Shown: positions 11,651 to 22,666, counted from the first letter of the stretch. The stretch: 64,000 nucleotides of DNA from Lepidodermella squamata (GCA_047495785.1 JBLDXI010000033.1:2728001-2792000), one strand, 5' to 3'. Numbers and translations: made by a program. Notes: generated from the letters alone by a model not told the origin.

Positions 11651-12586
11651 AACAAACAAGAAATCACGAAATGCCAGCTAATTAGAGTGAAAGTAACCAT
11701 TATTAAGTCGGAAATGAGTGTGAAGTTTGTGTGGTCGTGTGTATCCATATAAAATTTTTTGTCGATTTCATGTATGTTTTGCAAAATTAATAGTTTTATT
11801 AATTTTTTTCGTAGGTTGTCATAACTCGCTCTTAACGATTTCGAAAGCCAGGGCTACGCAGACCGAACGTCGCTTGAAGCGCTGAAGTAACCTTCTCAAT
11901 GTTTTGAGCAACGTCAGCAACAGCTTTGATGCGAATGATAACATCGAGTCCAATGCGGCTACTGCCATTTTCATCGAATCTGTGACACCATATATCATCA
12001 ACGTGAGGTTGCAATGTTGATGTCAATCGTTTGCAAGTGCTGAAATATTGTCAGGTTAATTTTTACTTTTTGATGCATTTATGATCTCGTCTGAAGCTGA
12101 GATGTCGCTGATCAAATCCAATTACGTTAGCAAAGCCTGTTGATTGGAAAAATTGTTATGATGCCTATTCATGTCGTCAATTTTTTACAAATATTTGTTA
12201 TCTGCTGAACTAACTGAACTTTTGTTGGGTATACTAATGCTGAAACAGACCGAATTGACGTGACATTTTGCTACCAATTTTTACTTCGAGCAAACTTACG
12301 TTCTGAGCTCAAACTTTGAGATTGTGTTCGTAAATAAATGGATTAATAAATTTCAACGTTATTCCCTGGCTATTGATTGATGTTGAAATATTGAATAAAC
12401 GTTGCACAGTAAAAAGAGTGAAGTGCTTTTGTACTTGATGTATAATAAAGAATAAAAACTATTGTTGCAAACTTTGACGATTTATTTTTGAAATATTTGG
12501 AGCTGGCCTATCAAGGCATTTTCATTGGAGCTGAAATTTTGTTGGAAATACGGCATCGGAAAACGGCATATGATAGACCGACACTA
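11651..12586. other. Spacer, one unassigned minus-strand ORF
   Basis: A minus-strand reading of 64 residues (12026-11832) is open in two overlapping frames. It includes IIRIKAVADVAQNIEKV, but I recognise nothing in it. The rest is AT-rich sequence without supported genes. Confidence 0.3.
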
Positions 12587-13030
12587 CAGGGTGTTTCATA
12601 AAAAACCGAACTCCTATAAAAATGTACTGCTGCTGCGCGTTATCGATTTTTTTCGCAAACAGCACGGTCACCGCAAATTTTACGCATCAGCAAATAAACT
12701 GCCATTTTTATTTAACTGATGGCCCCTTTCAAACGCAGCGCGACGAAGTCAGAAACCTCACCGTTCACAGGCACGTTCTAGGGAAACCCGAGCGCGCAGT
12801 GTCAAAGCGCCGTTATCCAACCGCACACAGGCCGGCTAAAATTGACAGAAATTGACCGCAGGTTAACCGTGAATTCACCGTAGAAATGCCGTATTCCTGC
12901 CGCTTTTTCTCCTCGCGACAGCAACAAATAACATGGCGCATGGAAAATCGATAACGGCAGTACTTTTCCTATAATATTTATGCATGCTGATATAAGCCTT
13001 ATCTCGTACCGTTTTTTATGAAACACCCTG
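12587..13030. mobile_element. MITE-like element, 444 bp, TA-flanked
   Basis: The left end CAGGGTGTTTCATAAAAAAC recurs as a perfect reverse complement at the right end. The element is flanked by TA on both sides (12585-12586 and 13031-13032). Subterminal similarity continues further in: both ends also carry GTACTGC and CGTTATCGATTTT in inverted orientation. There is no transposase frame of useful length inside. This fits a non-autonomous DNA transposon with a TA target duplication, as in Tc1/mariner-type elements. The superfamily cannot be fixed from the ends alone. Confidence 0.85.
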
Positions 13031-13451
13031 TACGCGAACAATGTTTACTGTAATATCCGACACGGTACGGATTCCACACGGGTTTGATATACGTGAAGAG
13101 TCAATAACAGTCAGGCGGAAATGATAAAAATAACTCCTCATTTTATTGCTATAACATTTCGGTATTTTTAATGCGACACGCAGGCCGCTTATAAGTTGGT
13201 ATGCGCACATTCCCCAGGTGAAAGCGAGATAACGAGCAGAGAAAGCGCATGAAAAACATTTGACAAGTATTAAGATCACTGATGAATGAATTTCGAGATT
13301 TACCCACCCGTCGTGAAATTGCTGTCACGGGTTGGCTCATGAGCAATCTGGCGGTTAGCATCAGGCAACGGCGAAGCTGCTGCGCTGCGCAGTCGACGCC
13401 AGCGCCGATTCGTCGTTCAGCGCATTGCGGCGCAGTAGTATTGGCAGCGCG
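13031..13451. other. Spacer downstream of the MITE
   Basis: The minus-strand frames across 13016-13361 have no recognisable content. The last 80 bases are GC-rich and may be the 3' UTR of the small minus-strand gene ending at 13452. Confidence 0.35.
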
Positions 13452-13673
13452 TTAAGCCGACGAACTAGCAGACTGCTGCGCTTGAACTGAGGGCACGGGC
13501 GAGCGGGAAACGAGCTCGAACGTCGTTGAAAGCTTACCGTGCAAGCCGTATTTCTCGCTGTGTATCTTCTCGAATAGCTCCGCGATGTGATGCGTCGACC
13601 CGGCTAAATGCGAATGAATCAAATTTAAATCAGAAAAAATAAAAGTGCACTTACTCATTTCTAGAAGGCTCAT
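13452..13673 (-). CDS. Small 56-residue protein, two exons
   Basis: I do not recognise this protein. Exon 1 (13655-13673, 19 nt) begins ATG and ends at a strong GTAAGT donor. Exon 2 (13452-13603) follows a CATTTAG acceptor and ends TAA. The join gives 171 nt, an exact 56 codons plus stop. The text begins MSLLEMTGSTHHIAELFEKI and has a short amphipathic helix, then a serine/alanine/glutamine-rich tail. It lies head-to-head with the plus-strand gene at 13798, only about 125 bp away, so the two may share a promoter. An unspliced reading is also open and would give 73 residues. The good splice sites favour the spliced form. Confidence 0.5.
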   Translation of the reverse strand: MSLLEMSKCTFIFSDLNLIHSHLAGSTHHIAELFEKIHSEKYGLHGKLSTTFELVSRSPVPSVQAQQSASSSA

Positions 13674-13797
13674 TCTGTTTTAAAGATTCCTGTCGATGGC
13701 AGCTGAAATAATACAATCGTGATGTTATAACTTGCATTTCCTCTTATTATTAGTTGCTTATATATCCCTAAATATCGCAATATTTTCGTGTCGAAGA

Positions 13798-14872
13798 ATG
13801 GCGGATCCTGCTCATGTGATACCAGAGCTTAAAGTTTTCACGAAGAAAGTGTTCATCGTATGCTGGAGGGAAAATTCGCGTAAGGTCGGAGGCCACAATG
13901 TTTGCAATGTGACACTATCAGTACACTCGGATTCATCGAAGCGTTGCGCAGGGCAACTGTGGTCAACTAAAAAATCTCAATTGGATAAGGTTCAGTTCCT
14001 AGGCGTGATCAAGACAGAAGAGTTTCAAACTCCTCAGTGCATGCAAACAATCACGGATTTCTTACCCAAAACTGACCTTTACGTTGGTGGGAAGCTGTTC
14101 GGGATAAAGATCGAACTGGATTCAGCCCATGTTCACAATTTCACCATCAAGGACGATGTACGGCTCGAGAAGCTATTCCCATATCGGCATAGCATGCAGT
14201 TCGCAAATGTTTGTGATCTCTACAAAGCTCCGAAGCCTGTGAGAAACATCAATGTTGCTGCCTTGATTTTGAATGTTGGCGAATGTAAACCAGCGGTGAT
14301 ACCGGACAGGAAGCATGCAGAGATGTTATGCGAATTCGAATTTGTCGATTTAATTTGCGGCCAGACCTTCTGTAAATCAAACGAGACCGTGTTTTTATGG
14401 ATTGCTTTATAAATTTTCTATAATTATAGGGGGTAAAGCTTGGGGCAAGGAATGGCAACTGTTTTTGAGCGAATACAAAGGAAAACCTGTTATTCTGGAT
14501 AGCGCAAATTTTGCTGTCTACACTAATGGCTACGGCTGCAGTGTCGCAACAGACAAATTAACAACGTTCGATGTTGGGCCAACAGCCCAGCAGTTCCTTC
14601 CCGCTATCCCTGTTATTGCACCTTCCGTTGAAGACGGCATTTCGCCGAAGCGGGCCAGATACGCCAGTGGGCCATGCGCTCGAACTGCGTCTGAGAGCAG
14701 AGTTATCGACCAACAAGACCAACAGCAAACTAATTCAAATCAGCAAACTAAAGAATCCAAGTCTGGGCCGAGCCAGGAATTTGCCAGCTGGAAAGACGTT
14801 TTACAGGCGGCTGCCATGTTTCAATGGCCAGTCGATGAAACTGTTGAAGCAATTTTTGCAGATGATTCCTAA
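13798..14872 (+). CDS. Unknown protein with OB-fold-like segment
   Basis: Two exons, 13798-14371 and 14430-14872, join through a 58-nt intron (donor TGTAAAT, acceptor TTATAG) into 338 residues. At the junction the text reads GQTFWGKAWGKEW. Strands around residues 145-235 alternate as in single-strand-binding OB folds: AALILNVGE, CEFEFVDLICGQTFWG, WQLFLSEYKGKPVILDS and then NFAVYTNGYGCSVAT. The last two resemble the ligand strands of RPA-type OB folds. That similarity is inference from pattern and not a family hit. The C-terminal 80 residues are Q/S-rich and end in a short helical FASWKDVLQAAAMF stretch. The next gene starts 67 bp later in the same direction. A weak alternative donor at ACT|GTTGAA (about 14851) could skip the stop and fuse the two in frame. 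Confidence 0.65.
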
Positions 14873-14939
14873 ACATTCTAAAACTCGTTAATGTTTTTTT
14901 TTATTGTTGCTGTTGCAATAAATTTTAAATTATTTATAG

Positions 14940-17900
14940 ATGAATCCTAATTACCCTTTAATTGAGCAACTGCAGAGCTCGCTGCGCCTTTTATGTGGCG
15001 ACCCTGTCCCTTGGGACGAGCTGGAAAAAGCCTATCGGAGTTTAAGCGTACCACCGGAACGGGGAGCCCATGGGTTTGTTGCCGTTGATTATATTTTTTA
15101 CCGAATAAAAAAATTACCGTGTTATAGCAAGGTTGAGGCAGTACTATCACGCGTTGGTGTGACGTTGGACGTATTGGAAATCGGTGCATCACTCCGAAAT
15201 GGCATTAAATTCCTGTTTGCCACGCTCGGCAACCTGTTTGCTGTAGCTTTCGTTGGAACCGACGGGCAGTTGGTTCAAGTCCACTGCTTTGTGAACGCAG
15301 AAGCCGCGCCCATGCTGCCGAACTTGACGCTTAGCGAGATGTTGGCCATTTGGCACAGAGCCCGGTTTTATGTCTATCAGGTTCTACAATAATATTCATG
15401 ACAATAAGCAATATTCTAAAAGCTAACCTTTCCAGATGACAATCGATGACATCCTGGTGAGTAAAACTGCCGCCGAACTGACAGTCGCTCATTTAGCCGT
15501 GGCGTCAGATTTGGAACAAACGTTCAAACTGCTCTATCGTTTCGGCGAAAGGCTCAGGTTTCACGCGATTCCTGCACTACAACGGCGTCCTGAAATGACC
15601 GAAGTGGCTGCAAGGATTCTTTGGCATCTCGGTTATCGTGAAAATGCACTTCGAACGGCCTTGGCCAATCCGAACACGCCTAAACTAGTCACGTTTGTAA
15701 GTTGAACACTTTTCCAAGTTCCGAACGAATTCCAAGTTTGATGTAACATTTTCAGCTCAAGCATCCATCAGCTCGTCCTCATTTGTTGGCATTGTGTCGT
15801 GATGACGAAACGTGCCGCCTTAAAGCCTTCCAGCTTGACCTCATCCAAGTTGAAGATGTCGCTGATCCAACACCTCAGATCGCGAATTCGGCCAACGCAG
15901 ACGACCCGCCACGCTTGGAGTCACCTGAAGTGGCTACGTCAAACGCGTCAAACGTGCCTCTTACGATCCCGCCCAGTTCGATCATTCGATCAGACGAACC
16001 GCCACGCTTGGAGTCACCTGGAGTGGCCACGTCAAACGCGTCAAACGTGCCTCTTACGATCCCGCCCAGTTCGATCATTCGTCAGGTATATTTATAATAA
16101 ATTTATCTATATTCAAAATTACAAAAACAATCTTTATCAACAGACCGCAACGCCTCGGCCCTTAACTGGTTCGATTTCACGTGAAAACGTTACCTTCACT
16201 CAAGTGGTTATGAAAACCAAACCAACTTCGAACGCTGTAAGTGAGGAGGCCGCGCTGCCTCGTGAGCCAGAGAATGTGCCATCTACTTCAAATGGAATAG
16301 ACCAGCCGGCGAATCGAAAGGTTTGCAACAACAACAACACAACTTTTTGCATTGTTAACAATATTGAATTCTTAACAGAGTATTCTCGACGATTTCCCTA
16401 TGCTGAAGCCCATCGAAATGCTGAAGGCGACGAAAACACTGCTCAGCTCAATCAACAAAGAACATGTCGAGAAAGTTGACTTCGCCAAAATGTATTTGAA
16501 CGCACGTGAAGATTTTGGCACAGCGGTTGACAATTCAATTCATGCTTCAAAGCTCCGGAAATGTTCATTCCCCAGTAAGGCCATGATCGACAAGCCGATC
16601 AACATGATTTTGGCTTATCATGAGGAGCTGGGATCAATGTATGCCGTTGGACCAGGGACGGATGGAAACTGCGCTAGGCTGCTGAATGGTCCCAGCAACA
16701 TTCCAGCTAGACAGTTCGAAAATTCGCTGAATTTGGCTGAATTTTTAACGTCACTTCACTTCGATGGTTACTACATCATTGCCGTCTTTGACTCAACATC
16801 TCCATCGACCTTTACAATCGAAAATCGTCGAAGTGTGGAAACCTTTGGTCAGCTGAAAAACTGTCCTAATGGTTACTACAAAGATATTCGCAGAATTGCC
16901 GAAAAGCATCGTTCTCGGATAGTGAGTTTCGAATTCAGTTACGATGACTTGGAGGAGGTGGAGAAACTTGTTGATGGCCAACTAAAAGATAGGCCCGTCG
17001 TCGTTCTGGCGCAACATCAAGATGACGTGATGACCACGGGTCTGGTCCTAATTTTTTTTCAAAATGGCGAGGGAGCCCAGGCGTGGCAGTGTAGGCACTC
17101 TACAGTTCGTCTCGGATCAAAATCGTCGCCAACTAGATTGTTTTCGCCAGCAGAAGCAGGCAAGGTCAAGCCTAAGTGGTCTATAATTAAGCGCCTCGAT
17201 TGGCGTTACGATTGGAACAAGGGCCGGTGGTTTCGCAAAGCCGACAACATCACTTCGTACAACGAAGCTGACGGTTTTTACACCGATCATTGGTTCGTTG
17301 ACTTGTTACCCTCGTTCCGTGATGGCCGCTTAACATCAACTGATGCTGCCAAGTACAACGATTTCGTTGACAAATCGTTGATACTCCAGTACATTTCGAA
17401 GAATACCAAATCCGAATACATCCGCGATTGGATTTTCACCTGTACTCGCCGCAGGCCAATGCTGAAACTTTTCGGTAAAAGCGACATATCGTTCCATGCC
17501 ACCTTAACGTTCGTTGACGCTAATGAGAAGTCGAAGGCCCTTACTGCCGTGACTGAATCCGGCGACTCAATCCGGGCCGCGTTCGGGAAAAACGCTAAAA
17601 TTCTCGACATGAAAGACATGAATTCGGCTATGCAGTTAGCCAGCGAAAAGTCGCCAGATCCTGGCTTACTACTGCTTGACCTGCCTAGACACATCACTCG
17701 CGAGGAGCTCATCAGCTACCTACCAAACGGCTTCGATGTACACTTGGTGGAATTGCCTTGTTTCCAAGCAAATCACGCGTACATTTTTCACAAGGAACAA
17801 ATCCAAGTGAATGCGGTCATGGAAAAGCTGTCAAATGAGTGGCCAGATGTTCGCATTCAGCTTTATTCGTTAGACAATTCGAAATTGCGGCAATTTCAAG

Positions 17901-18991
17901 CTGACATCCGCGATGGCAATTTTGAGGCTGTTAGCTTTTCGAGAGGTAGCAATAAAGAAAAGAAAACAGTCAACGCCAAAGCGCCAAAATTGCCACCTCG
18001 AGTACGACTTTTCAGTAAGTCATATGAAGCTGGTATTATCGATTCGTCAAAATTTGCCTCTTCATTGCACGATCCTCTTACTGCGTACGCAGTTGTCGAA
18101 AGTTTGCGTGGTGCCGAAACAGAGCTCGCTGCCTTCTGGTTTCAACGGGTGGTAGAGTGCTACTTCAGTGGCATGTGGGATGCATGCACCTATTCGTTCC
18201 TGAGGCATCAATACGGCGATGCTTTCGTGGAAGGTGTTACAGCCGCGAGGTTCAAGCTATTGAGATATACAGCGGAACACTTGATGCCATGTTGCCGAAT
18301 TTCCGGTGAATCACCTTCGAGGCTCTTGGTATTGCTATCCTCATATTGCCATGCATTCTGCAGCACTGATTATGTCCTCGCTGAAAAAGTCGACCGTTAC
18401 ACTGACGACCTCTTTTCAGGTCGCATGACGCCTGAAGTGAGATATGGTAAGAAATGGTCTCCGCTCTTCCAAGGCGTCGAGTCCAGATTCGTCTTAAGCG
18501 GTCTTCATCCCTGCCAATGTTGCAGAAATTACTGCTGTGAAACTAACCACTGCTCCACTCTGGTTTTTCTATCGGAGGTTACCAAAGGACAGCCAGTAGG
18601 CTACAGCGGCACCTATGGTCTGTTAATAACAGATGGTTCAGGTGGTGTTTATACAGGAAAATCCGCTGTGACCTTGAGGCGTGCCAGCAGCCACAAATCG
18701 CATTCGCTCCAGACAATGTCGAATCCAATAGCGGCAAGTAGATGGCCTTATTGCGCGTTCCGCTACTACAGCGATAACGCATGGGCAAGAATGCCTTTCC
18801 GCCTCTTGTTCGAAAAGGCGATGTGTATGAACGTCGCCGGTGATCGAGAGCGATTTCTACGAGAAACTTTTTTCAATGCTACCAACAAGCCTCACCCAGA
18901 CTACCTCGCGATCCACAATATCGATCCGAACGCGGTTGTTAACGAGGACGACGAGTTTCAAGACGACGGTGATGAAGAGGAGTACATGTAG
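14940..18991 (+). CDS. Unknown 1273-residue protein, LOTUS-like and NYN/PIN-like segments
   Basis: Five exons join in phase: 14940-15380, 15436-15696, 15756-16085, 16144-16320 and 16379-18991 (3822 nt). I know no named family for it. Residues 1-65 show a helix-helix-helix pattern with LRLLCGDPVPWDELEKAYRS and AHGFVAVDYIFYRIKKLP, which resembles a LOTUS/OST-HTH domain. Residues 250-400 are low-complexity and contain a 31-residue direct repeat. Around residues 480-620 a Rossmann-like alternation appears, with GYYIIAVFDSTSP (about 531) and DRPVVVLAQHQDD (about 613), acidic residues following two of the strands. This suggests a degenerate NYN/PIN RNase-like fold. A second such block is near residues 770-920. 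A cysteine cluster (CQCCRNYCCETNHC, about 1114) could bind metal, and the tail is very acidic. The fold calls are my inference. The gene model itself is well supported, and fragments of it are scattered at 9310-11650. Confidence 0.72.
15901..16085 (+). repeat. 93-bp tandem duplication inside coding exon
   Basis: The 93-nt unit starting at 15901 is repeated from 15994 with only a few differences. It encodes a 31-residue unit containing PPRLESPEVATSNASNV, followed by PLTIPPSSIIR. The length is a multiple of three, so the frame is kept. The high identity indicates a recent duplication within the disordered part of the LOTUS-like protein. Confidence 0.92.
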
Positions 18992-20216
18992 CCATCGGTT
19001 CAACATACGACGTCTTGTGTGTGACGTTTATCGCCCAGTTTGTTTCACTAAGACTGTAAAGTAATACATTTGATTCATTTGATGAGTGCTATATTCAATA
19101 GCTAAGACTGTAAAAGTTGCAATGAAATAAAGATAATTGGTTTATAACCTACTGCTGATGTTGTACTGCAGTGACGTGAACGAAGCATCGGTAAACATTT
19201 TCGATCGACCAAGTTCGAGCGTTTTAAACTGACAAAAATACACAAAATAGGAATATTGCGATATATCATGCGAACAAATTCGAACCTGAAATCACCAGCA
19301 GCAGCAGCAGCAATTATTAATGGTTGCCAGTAGTATAATGAAACGTGTCGCGATGGTTTGTTCAAATTCGAAGGCAATGATATACATCAATAGGGCCGCA
19401 TTAATTAAGAACATTAACAGGCCATCATCATCGTCATCATGCCAGTAACTACTTTCAATAACAGCCTATAGAAATAGGTTCATTTCATGAGACGTACAAT
19501 AGGACAATATGGACTCATTCTGCGAGCCGCGGCTGACTATCGTACGTCTAAGGATGGTTGGTTCTGCCATTTCTAGCAGACGTAAAAAAGTTCATCAGTT
19601 GAGTTGAGTTTAACTGACGTGAATTGGCTTTTATTAGCTATCACAGCCTTCACTTCCACCGGTCGATTTCATTCAGCTTCAGCTTGATTTGCATAATTGC
19701 CTCGTTTGCGTCATTTCTTGCGCTAGTTTTCCCCCGGGGCGGCCTAAAACCTGACGAAAAATCGATCGAAATTGGCGCAAAAATCAATGACAAGAAATCG
19801 GGGTTACACTGTATCAGTGCTCCGATTTTTTTTCGTGACTCGAAAGTGTCTGCCACTGGAAAGAAATTGCAAAAAAGTGTACGCCAATTTGGAAATTTCT
19901 TAAAAAGCTTGATTTTTCGGCGATTCGCCTCTGAAAATGCGAAAAATGAGCATCTCGAAGCTGGTTTTGTCTCCAAATAGGAAGGAATTGTGGGTCTCCT
20001 TCTAACTTCCTTCCGGACAGATTACGGATTCCAGATCATTGAACATTGAAAATGGGGCCTAATGAGGATGGGTTTAGGAGAATAGGAATAAAAGGAAAAT
20101 GGATAATCGCGAGCGAAGAGAGCAACATTTTCTGAGCGTGGTCCAGTGGGCAAAAATCGGAACACTGCACTGTATTAAAGTACAGGGTGTTCAAGAAATA
20201 ATGGCTAGATATATAT
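18992..20216. other. Spacer with a both-strand-open stretch
   Basis: No gene is supported. From 19624 to 19980 both strands have overlapping open frames of over 100 codons, with no recognisable domain in either. Repeat-derived sequence is a plausible reason. A TACAGGGTGTTCAAGAAAT motif near 20180 resembles a transposon end, but I found no partner end. Confidence 0.35.
19126..19131 (+). promoter_or_regulatory. Polyadenylation signal AATAAA
   Basis: AATAAA lies 135 bp after the stop codon of the large plus-strand gene and is the first canonical signal downstream of it. Confidence 0.5.
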
Positions 20217-20635
20217 ATATGTCGTATCGTATAAGGCAATCCCTCCAATGGCCGATAGAGATATCTCAATGAGCAATCGGAAATTTACTTTCTGACTGAT
20301 GTTTTCATCAGCCTTCAGGTTATTGAATTATGATCTATCACATATTAAAGAGCCCGAATAGCCCTATCGATCAGACTTTTAATTGATTAATAAAGAGTTT
20401 AAATTGATCCAGAAGGCCAGAAGACAGTTACAGTGAAAATGCGCTAGCTTTTTAGAAACACATAAAACTCATAGATGGGGAACAAGTTATTAGGGATTCT
20501 GTAATCTTGCTTGGTTTCCAAATAAAATAAAATGATTAAAATAACTGAAAATGACATTGGGAACAATTCGGATTGCTCATAGATGGATATCTCAATCGGC
20601 TAATGGAAGAAAATGCCTTATACGATACGACATAT
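20217..20635. mobile_element. MITE-like element with long inverted termini, 419 bp
   Basis: The left end ATATGTCGTATCGTATAAGG (20217) recurs as its reverse complement, ending at 20635. Similarity extends about 60 bp inward with some mismatches, through the shared GAGATATC and ATGAGCAATC stretches. There is no coding capacity. The element sits in a TA-rich site, so a TA or TATA target duplication is possible but cannot be separated from the local ATATAT run. Confidence 0.8.
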
Positions 20636-20929
20636 AGCATTGAACTTTGAACGAGTGACATCTTTTGTACTGGACACGCATTTTCTTGCTCGTCTTACTG
20701 AACTTACTGAACATCAATTTTTCAGGTTCGAAGGTTCGAAATACTTTATCCCTAAAAATGACTGAATATTGGCGCGAAACTATTGAAGAAAGACGTCCAG
20801 TTCCTTTCTAAATTTGAAAATTCATATTGAAATTAAGCATCGCACGCTTTTCTAGCTAGCCAGTAATCCTTATGAGCCCGGCCATTTTACCGGCCTTATA
20901 TACCGGCCGGCTTGTAGTAGTATGATGTA

Positions 20930-21720
20930 TGCCATAACAAGCGAGGCGAAGCCGAGCTATCTATCAGCTTGCTTATTATAAATTAGCTTGCTTTTTGCTT
21001 GCTTCTACTAATACTACTCCTACCAGTTTTGTAATATATATGCTTGCTAATAATGCAACTTGCTTAACCGAGAGATTTGCAATTGCTTGCTATAAATTGA
21101 ATATAAATCGCCTAAATTTAGTATCCCTAGATAATAATCAGCTTGCTTCTTACAAACTTGCTATTGTCTATTGTCTTGCTCTATCTACTTATCTAATATC
21201 AAGTTGCTAATTATCAAATAGCTTGCTATCTGCTTGCTCTTATCACAATACTTATTATCATGTATATCATCTTGCTATCTCTTGCTATCTCTATCTCGCT
21301 AATAACTAACTTGCTATCTAAGTATTGACTTACTATACACTATAGATTACTCATATTTCGCTTGTTATCATCTAGTATATATAAACTAGAATCATCGCTT
21401 GCTATAAATTACACAGATACCGCTAGCCATGTTTGTAACTTGCTATGGTAGCTTGCTTTTAACTTGCACGTTCTTTAGCTCTTCTCGATCGCGCTTGCTA
21501 GCGATATATTCGGTTGTCAGCGACGCTTGCTTCAAAAATCTGCATCGTCTTTTTTTTACATTTTGTTTTAAAATTAAATAATAAAGTGTTTTTAAATTAC
21601 GGAAAATATTTTTCTTATTTTATTGACGAAACTGTTATAGGTGCTCTATGAGAACCCCGGAAACCGGCGGCTTGCTTAGCAGCGGCTTGCTAGACTTCGA
21701 GCTTGCTTATCGCACCAATG
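20930..21720. repeat. Irregular TTGCT-rich minisatellite-like stretch
   Basis: The word CTTGCT, often as AGCTTGCT, occurs dozens of times at irregular spacing in AT-rich sequence. The density is highest at 20960-21250, with outliers to about 21706. Period length varies, so this is an irregular, perhaps slippage-derived array and not a clean tandem satellite. Its right edge touches the breakpoint where the split transporter resumes. Confidence 0.65.
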
Positions 21721-21751
21721 CCAGTCAGCTGGTGTATTATGATTATGTATT

Positions 21752-22554
21752 ATTATGTATTATGCTTCTTTAGTAATGGTAGATTCCGGAATGGATTCTG
21801 ATACAGCGGAACTCGCAAACTTCGGCCTCAGCCTCCTTAACATTGCTGCAACTGGCTTGTCATCAGCAATTGTAGATAGGGCAGGAAGGCGCATATTGAT
21901 GCTAGCAGGCGTAATGGGCCTAGGCATTTCACTTGTCGGGCTGATGATAGTGCTCAGTTTCGACGTAAGCACGAAAATGAATCCATCTCTAGCACAAACT
22001 TATTGTTTTCTGATTTTGAAGGCCATCTATGGAGTCATAGCCGTTTTCGCCGTATTCCTTTTCTTTTTCTCAATCGGCCCAGGTAACACAATTATCTCGG
22101 GGAAGTAACGGTTTACATCGTTCCGTTTACATCATTAGGACCTGTACCATACATTATGACAGCTGAGCTGTTCCCACCGAGCGCTCGGCCGATGGCGATG
22201 AGCCTTTGTATCCTAATTAATTGGTTAACCAATCTGGCGGTGAGCATGCTATTTCCTATCGTAAAGGTGTGTTTATCCTTTGATTTTTTCGCGATAATAT
22301 TTAATCAAGAGTTTATCAAGGGCTGCATCGGCATTTATGCTTTCGTGCCATTCATAATTATGTGCGCTATTGAGTTTGCGATCATGTTCCTCTTTTTACC
22401 GGAGACCAACAACGTGCCAACTTCAGAGATCAGCGAAATGTTTGCGCCTGGAAAATCACTGTTTCATTTTCGGGGAAAAGCCGCACAGGCTTTCCAATAT
22501 GCCGAGCATAAGGACCCTAAGACGAAATCTGACGCTGACAACAATTATTTATAA
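21752..22554 (+). pseudogene. SLC2 transporter paralogue, 3' part
   Basis: This continues the transporter cut at 4897. It opens with IMYYASLVMVDSGMDSDTAEL, exactly the helix 7 text that should follow HQLTGIGA. Exons are about 21752-21966, 22021-22082, 22139-22266 and 22312-22554. Their motifs are DRAGRR, IGPGPVPYIMTAELFP, FVPF and PETNN. The intact paralogue has this region as two exons, so two extra introns (about 54-56 nt) are present here. It lacks its own start, signal and promoter, and is probably non-functional alone. If the assembly is wrong, it is simply the rest of a normal gene. Confidence 0.82.
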
Positions 22555-22666
22555 AATTATTCAGCAACTGAGAATAACCTTAAATATTTATGAAAATTGC
22601 CTGTAAACATAAAAAAATAAACGCAAGCAACTTTTACAGGTGCAAAAATGTCGACGTTAGAGAAGC

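Noticed and set aside
19624-19980. Overlapping open frames of over 100 codons on both strands
   Set aside because: No recognisable domain, no splice sites and no conserved motif in either; probably repeat-derived or by chance.
20181-20210. CAGGGTGTTCAAGAAAT as the end of another full element
   Set aside because: No matching inverted end was found within several kilobases.
4898-21751. The block read as one giant transporter intron
   Set aside because: No AG acceptor in phase before 21752, other introns here are mostly below 100 nt, and several genes lie inside on both strands.
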